From positions 558,001 to 622,000 of the forward strand of contig NZ_QMHO01000001.1 in assembly GCF_003313505.1 (NCBI RefSeq): a stretch of 64,000 bases of DNA. Direction: 5' to 3'. Positions 59,880 through 64,000 of this stretch are shown piece by piece; within the stretch, counting starts at the first letter, position 1, and each line of letters begins with the position of its first letter. The notes under the pieces are model-generated. The model saw only the letters and a program-made list of their open reading frames with translations, was not told where the DNA came from and searched no databases. This DNA is from Pedobacter nanyangensis. GTDB taxonomy: Bacteria; Bacteroidota; Bacteroidia; Sphingobacteriales; Sphingobacteriaceae. Made by a program: the position numbers and the translations under genes.

Positions 59880-61349
59880 ATGAAATATATAAAAACAATT
59901 TTTGCTGTGGGTACCATAGTGTTACTTTCGGCTAGTGGTTGTAAGAAAGACTTTTTAGATCGTGCTCCTATTTCTCAAATGAATGGGACCAATTTTTATA
60001 AAACTGCCGATGACATGAAAGCTGCACTTGCTTCGGTGTACAGTGGCTTGCAAACAGGCGGTACGTACTATTCATCGATGCACGTTATTGGCGAAATGAG
60101 GTCGGATAATACAGAAATTACCGATCCAAATGCAGGTGCCGACTTACTAGCGATAGATAGGTTCGAAAATTTACCTACTACCTCTATCAGCAGCACTACT
60201 TGGGCGGGCCACTACCAAGCCATCCAAGCGGCCAACATTGTGTTAGACAAAATTGACGCTGTAAATATGGATGCAGGGCTAAAAGCAAGGTATGCTGCCG
60301 AAGCTAAATTTTTACGAGCGCTAATGTACTTTAACTTGGTACGCATTTTTGGCGATGTCCCTTTGGTAGTGAAAATGATCAATAACCCAAAAGAAGGTTA
60401 CGCTTATGGTAGAAACCCAAGTGCTGAAGTTTACACGCAAATTATTACAGATTTGACAGAAGCTGAAGCAGTTTTACCTCACGAATTTATTGGGGCAGAT
60501 ATTGGTAGAGCAACTAAAGGCGCTGCGGCGGCTTTGTTGGGTAAAGTTTACTTAACTCAGAAAAGGTTCGATTTGGCGGCACTTCAATTGAAAAAGGTAA
60601 TTGACAATGTTGCATTAAACAAATATCAAATTATGCCAACTTATGCTGGTGTTTTTGGTATTAGCAATGAGAACAACAGAGAATCTATTTTCGAGGTACA
60701 ATTTAAGAAAGGCGCAACTAATGAAGGTAGCCCGTTTACCAACCAGTTTGCGCCAATAGGTTCCGGAACGGCAGTGGTATCGGTTGGTAATCCGCTAGGA
60801 CAAAATATCCCAACAGCTGATATGAATAACGCTTACGAAGCTGGAGATTTAAGAAAAGCGGTATCGATGAGAAACAGCTATGTGCTTAATGGCAACACGG
60901 TTCAACACAATTACATTATAAAGTATGCAGGTGTTCCGGCAGCCTATTTAGATAGTGATAACAACTGGATCGTATTGCGCTATGCGGATGTATTATTGAT
61001 GTATGCAGAAGCCTTAAATGAGCAAGGTTATGTAGCTGACGGACCAGCATTTACCTACTTAAATCAAATTAGAAACAGAGCAGGCTTGCCGCCTAAAACC
61101 AGTAACAACGCCGATTTGTCGCTTCGCGTAGCAGATCAAGCGGCTTTCCGGTTGGCCATAGAGCAGGAGCGTAGAGTAGAGTTGGCTTTTGAAGGACACC
61201 GTTGGTTTGACTTGGTACGTACCAACAGAGCACTTACTGTAATGGCTTCTAAAGGCATGCAGTCGCACCATGTTGTATTCCCAATTCCCCAAACGCAGAT
61301 TGATATTAACCCAGCTTTAATTAAGCAAAATACAGGTTATCCTAACTAA
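59880..61349 (+). CDS. SusD/RagB nutrient-binding lipoprotein 3
   Basis: A 489-residue surface lipoprotein, lipobox SASGC with Cys near residue 21, followed by KKDFLDRAPIS. Core ARYAAEAKFLRALMYFNLVR and the C-terminal AIEQERRVELAFEGHRWFDL are classical SusD marks; the end TQIDINPALIKQNTGYPN matches the usual 'iP..ei..np.l.QNpGy' finish. It captures glycan for the STN-type SusC upstream. Confidence 0.94.
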   Translation: MKYIKTIFAVGTIVLLSASGCKKDFLDRAPISQMNGTNFYKTADDMKAALASVYSGLQTGGTYYSSMHVIGEMRSDNTEITDPNAGADLLAIDRFENLPTTSISSTTWAGHYQAIQAANIVLDKIDAVNMDAGLKARYAAEAKFLRALMYFNLVRIFGDVPLVVKMINNPKEGYAYGRNPSAEVYTQIITDLTEAEAVLPHEFIGADIGRATKGAAAALLGKVYLTQKRFDLAALQLKKVIDNVALNKYQIMPTYAGVFGISNENNRESIFEVQFKKGATNEGSPFTNQFAPIGSGTAVVSVGNPLGQNIPTADMNNAYEAGDLRKAVSMRNSYVLNGNTVQHNYIIKYAGVPAAYLDSDNNWIVLRYADVLLMYAEALNEQGYVADGPAFTYLNQIRNRAGLPPKTSNNADLSLRVADQAAFRLAIEQERRVELAFEGHRWFDLVRTNRALTVMASKGMQSHHVVFPIPQTQIDINPALIKQNTGYPN

Positions 61350-61358
61350 TCTTGTCTT

Positions 61359-61396
61359 TTTCCCGTCTTTACCGCTATTGCAGTGAAGACGGGAAA
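61359..61396 (+). terminator. Hairpin between susD and the beta-propeller gene
   Basis: TTTCCCGTCTT pairs perfectly with AAGACGGGAAA over a 16-base loop, followed by a broken T-rich segment. It may stop or weaken transcription into the genes behind. Confidence 0.6.
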
Positions 61397-61437
61397 TTTG
61401 ATTTGCTGTTCTACCCATCTTTTAATTCCAAAAAATT

Positions 61438-62898
61438 ATGAGAAGATTATTTCTGTCTTGCTTAATGGCTATCGCTTGCTTTCAATTTTCATGGGCACAA
61501 GTACAGACACTTAACCAAAAAGATCATGGATATAGAGGGATATGGTATAGTAACCAGCCTTCTAACGACGAATATGTTTACAAATACAGTGGTGGTCTTG
61601 GCACTTATCCAGCCAATCATTATCCATTTTCTGTGTATGTAGCCAAAGAGAAAAAGACATTTTTTTGTTACGGCGGATCAGATCAAGCGGGTAAGACATT
61701 GCTGCACATGGTTTCTTATTTCGATCACAAAAGCGGAATGGTGCCCAAACCAACCATCGTTTTAGATAAAAAAACAGATAACGCCCACGATAATCCGGTA
61801 ATGAATATTGATGCCGAGGGTTATATTTGGTTGTTTTCTACAGCGCATGGTACCAACGGTCCGTCTTATGTGCACAAAAGCGTGAAACCTTACGACATTG
61901 CTAAATTCGAACAAATTCAGGCTACTAAAATCGAAAATGGCAAAGTAGTGCCGATGAACAATTTTTCTTACCTGCAAAGTTGGTATCAAAAGGGGAATGG
62001 CTTTATCAACTTATTTACGCATTACGATAGGAAAGTAATACCAAATCAACCGAGCAAACCACGTAGAACCATAAGCTATATGACCAGTGCTGATGGTGTA
62101 AACTACAGCGATTGGAAAGATTTGGCTACCATTGAAGAAGGTCATTACCAAACCAGTGGTAGTTTCGGCAATACGGTAGGAACTTCATTTAATTTCCACC
62201 CGGTAAAAGAGGGCGAAAACGGACTAAATTACAGAACCAATTTATACTACATCCAAACCAAGGATTTTGGTAAAACTTGGGAGAGTGTGCGTGGTAAAAA
62301 AGTACAACTACCCTTAATCCAAATTGAAAACGATGCATTGGTAAAAGATTACCATTCCCTAGGTTTAAACGTTTACATTAACGATGTAGAATTCGATCAT
62401 CAAGGTTATCCCATCATCTTATTTATTACCAGTAAAGGCTACCAAGCTGGACCAGAAAACGCTCCCTACACCTGGAATACCGCAAGATTTACAGGAACGG
62501 CATGGGAAATATTGCCCGTAACGACTTCTGATAATAATTACGATATGGGCTCTTTAATAGTTGACAAAAAAGGAATTTGGACTATTGTTGGCCCAACGGC
62601 TATAGGGCCGCAGGCTTTTAATACAGGCGGAGAAATGGTCATGTGGACAAGCAATAATAAAGGCAAAACTTGGATGGCAAAATCATTAACAGACAGGAGT
62701 GCCTATAACCATTCTTACGCTAGAAAGCCAGTAAACGTTCATCCAGATTTCTTTGCGTTTTGGGCCGATGGACATGGCAGAAAGCGCTCTGTATCGCATT
62801 TATATTTTTCGGATAAAAAGGGAAATGTTTACCAGTTGCCAGACCAAATGACGGCAGATTTAATGAAACCTATTAAACTAAAAAAGCCAGTTAAATAA
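61438..62898 (+). CDS. BNR-repeat (BNR_4-like) beta-propeller protein, possible lyase
   Basis: A 486-residue secreted protein with a signal peptide ending FSWAQ. The body reads as a beta propeller of the BNR_4 kind: HGYRGIWYSNQPSNDEYVYK at the start, repeated D-x-G-x-x-W/Y blades (DAEGYIWLFSTAHG, DFGKTWESV, NKGKTWMAK). Two His residues in NAHDNPV and STAHG lie 20 apart, the arrangement I recall for the active site of beta-propeller polysaccharide lyases such as PL24/PL25. With GH88 in the same locus a lyase role would fit: it would produce the unsaturated ends GH88 removes. Other members are sialidase-like or non-catalytic, so this is a suggestion. Confidence 0.75.
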   Translation: MRRLFLSCLMAIACFQFSWAQVQTLNQKDHGYRGIWYSNQPSNDEYVYKYSGGLGTYPANHYPFSVYVAKEKKTFFCYGGSDQAGKTLLHMVSYFDHKSGMVPKPTIVLDKKTDNAHDNPVMNIDAEGYIWLFSTAHGTNGPSYVHKSVKPYDIAKFEQIQATKIENGKVVPMNNFSYLQSWYQKGNGFINLFTHYDRKVIPNQPSKPRRTISYMTSADGVNYSDWKDLATIEEGHYQTSGSFGNTVGTSFNFHPVKEGENGLNYRTNLYYIQTKDFGKTWESVRGKKVQLPLIQIENDALVKDYHSLGLNVYINDVEFDHQGYPIILFITSKGYQAGPENAPYTWNTARFTGTAWEILPVTTSDNNYDMGSLIVDKKGIWTIVGPTAIGPQAFNTGGEMVMWTSNNKGKTWMAKSLTDRSAYNHSYARKPVNVHPDFFAFWADGHGRKRSVSHLYFSDKKGNVYQLPDQMTADLMKPIKLKKPVK

Positions 62899-62900
62899 CC

Positions 62901-64000
62901 ATGCTTAGATACCCAAAGCGGATAATTGTAGGTCTTGTAGTAGTATTTTGCTATGCCTGTAATCAAGATCAACTCCATTTGCAAACGATCGATAACGTGC
63001 AGCTGGAAAAAAACCTGTTGAAGGTAGAAGTATTAGCTAAAAACTTGGATGTGCCTTGGGATATTTGCTATGCCGACGATCATTCGCTTTTTATTGCCGA
63101 GCAAGGTGGCGCCGTTTCCAGGATAGATTTAGCTACGGGTAAAAAAAAGCAGTTGGTTAAAATAGCGGAAGTTTGGCGCAAACGTACAGCAGGCCTGTTG
63201 GGTTTAGTGGTGCATCCACAAGTACAAAAAAATCCTTACCTGTTTGTAAATTACACGGTGCAAAAAGACAGTTTGCTCATCATTAACCGTTTGGTTCGCT
63301 ACGAAATTACAGCAGACACCTTAAAAAACCCAAAAGTACTCTTAGAAGTAGATGGCTATACCGCACATAATGGTTCCCGCTTAGCTATCGGTCCCGACCA
63401 AAAATTATATTGGGCCACAGGCGATGCCTATTTTGGCGAAAAAGCGCAAGATCCGAAAAGTTTAAACGGTAAAATTTTGCGGATGAATACAGATGGTTCT
63501 GTACCTGCTGATAACCCAATACCGAACAGTTACGTTTGGGCATCGGGTTTTAGAAACATGCAGGGGCTAACATTCTCCAACAAAGGTTTGCTCTATACTT
63601 CCGAACACGGCGATGCTATTGAAGATGAAATCAACCTGATCGAAAAAGGGAAGAACTACGGTTGGCCAGCCATTGAAGGTAAAGAAGATTTGCCTGCAGA
63701 AAAGGCATTTGCCCTAAAACATCACACCACGCTGCCCATCAAATCTTGGACACCCGTTATTGCTCCTGCTGGTATCACGTATCACAATGGTAAAGGCATC
63801 CCCGAATGGGCAAATAGTTTACTGCTGACCACTTTAAAAGGCAAAAGTTTAAGGGTAATCAAACTAAATGACGACGGTAAGAGCGTAAAACATGAAGAAA
63901 TTTTCTTCGAGAAATATTATGGCCGATTACGGGATGTCTGCACCGATAAAGATGGTGCGGTCTACCTAGCTACCAGTAACCGAGATTGGAACCCTTCGCC
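62901..64000 (+). CDS. PQQ-dependent sugar dehydrogenase family protein (partial)
   Basis: Starts two bases after the previous stop and runs off the window; 366 codons are present. The lipobox-like VVFCYAC suggests a lipoprotein. The soluble glucose-dehydrogenase / sorbosone-dehydrogenase propeller is recognisable: NLDVPWDICYADDHSLFIAE, AGLLGLVVHP, GYTAHNGSRLAIGPDQKLYW with the catalytic-type His, LNGKILRMNTDGSVPADNP, ASGFRNMQGLTF and TSEHGDAIEDEINLI. It would oxidise a sugar aldehyde or lactol in the periplasm with PQQ. PQQ dependence is a family trait, not seen directly; no pqq synthesis genes are in the window. Same transcript as the propeller gene, most likely. Confidence 0.85.
   Translation, partial: MLRYPKRIIVGLVVVFCYACNQDQLHLQTIDNVQLEKNLLKVEVLAKNLDVPWDICYADDHSLFIAEQGGAVSRIDLATGKKKQLVKIAEVWRKRTAGLLGLVVHPQVQKNPYLFVNYTVQKDSLLIINRLVRYEITADTLKNPKVLLEVDGYTAHNGSRLAIGPDQKLYWATGDAYFGEKAQDPKSLNGKILRMNTDGSVPADNPIPNSYVWASGFRNMQGLTFSNKGLLYTSEHGDAIEDEINLIEKGKNYGWPAIEGKEDLPAEKAFALKHHTTLPIKSWTPVIAPAGITYHNGKGIPEWANSLLLTTLKGKSLRVIKLNDDGKSVKHEEIFFEKYYGRLRDVCTDKDGAVYLATSNRDWNPS

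Overview
The window comes from a Bacteroidota chromosome, most likely Sphingobacteriaceae and Pedobacter-like. The signs are three SusC/SusD pairs, a gliding lipoprotein GldH next to a PSP1/RicT gene, FecR/ECF sigma regulation, LytTR-type two-component genes, TTTG-N20-TAnnTT promoters and few Shine-Dalgarno sites. No rRNA or CRISPR array is present; there is one tRNA.

Layout. 1-1433: 5' part of aspS (minus). 1434-5268: a repeat-rich stretch with a REP-like palindrome, at least seven diverged ~95-130 bp fold-back units sharing two stems, a fibronectin-III protein gene and a ~19-copy 21-bp tandem array. 5269-14990: a membrane HTH regulator, then housekeeping genes (holB, PSP1/ricT-like, gldH, thioredoxin-like, murF, M14 peptidase). 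14991-26577: two SusC/SusD nutrient-uptake operons with related leaders and signal-peptide regions, each followed by small lipoproteins or exported proteins. 26637-31413: DoxX, LD-carboxypeptidase, metG (TTG start) and an MscS channel.

31450-31521 is tRNA-Arg(CCT). Its 3' end is repeated as a 15-bp direct repeat at 48138-48152. Together they bound a visibly AT-rich 16.6-kb integrated island with its own tyrosine recombinase (41396-42574). Its cargo includes (i) a tightly overlapping operon hsdS - PtuA-like ATPase - PtuB-like HNH nuclease - hsdM with no hsdR, which looks like a type I methyltransferase whose restriction subunit is replaced by a Septu effector pair; (ii) an overlapping trio of ParB-like protein, TET/JBP-family 2OG-Fe(II) dioxygenase and small HTH protein, a predicted DNA-base oxidation module; (iii) a three-gene unit ending in a DUF3883 (PD-(D/E)XK-like) nuclease; and several unknown zinc-ribbon proteins, long hairpins and duplicated gene remnants. 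I regard (i) and (ii) as the best candidates for undescribed biology.

48504-52748: a minus-strand cluster of TonB receptor, LytS-like kinase and LytTR regulator. 52980-64000: a polysaccharide-utilisation locus with GH88 unsaturated glucuronyl hydrolase, ECF sigma, FecR, STN-type SusC, SusD, a BNR-type beta-propeller protein and a PQQ-type sugar dehydrogenase cut by the window end. It probably acts on a uronic-acid-containing glycan that is sensed through the STN/FecR/sigma relay.

All family assignments come from reading motifs by eye; no database search was run.
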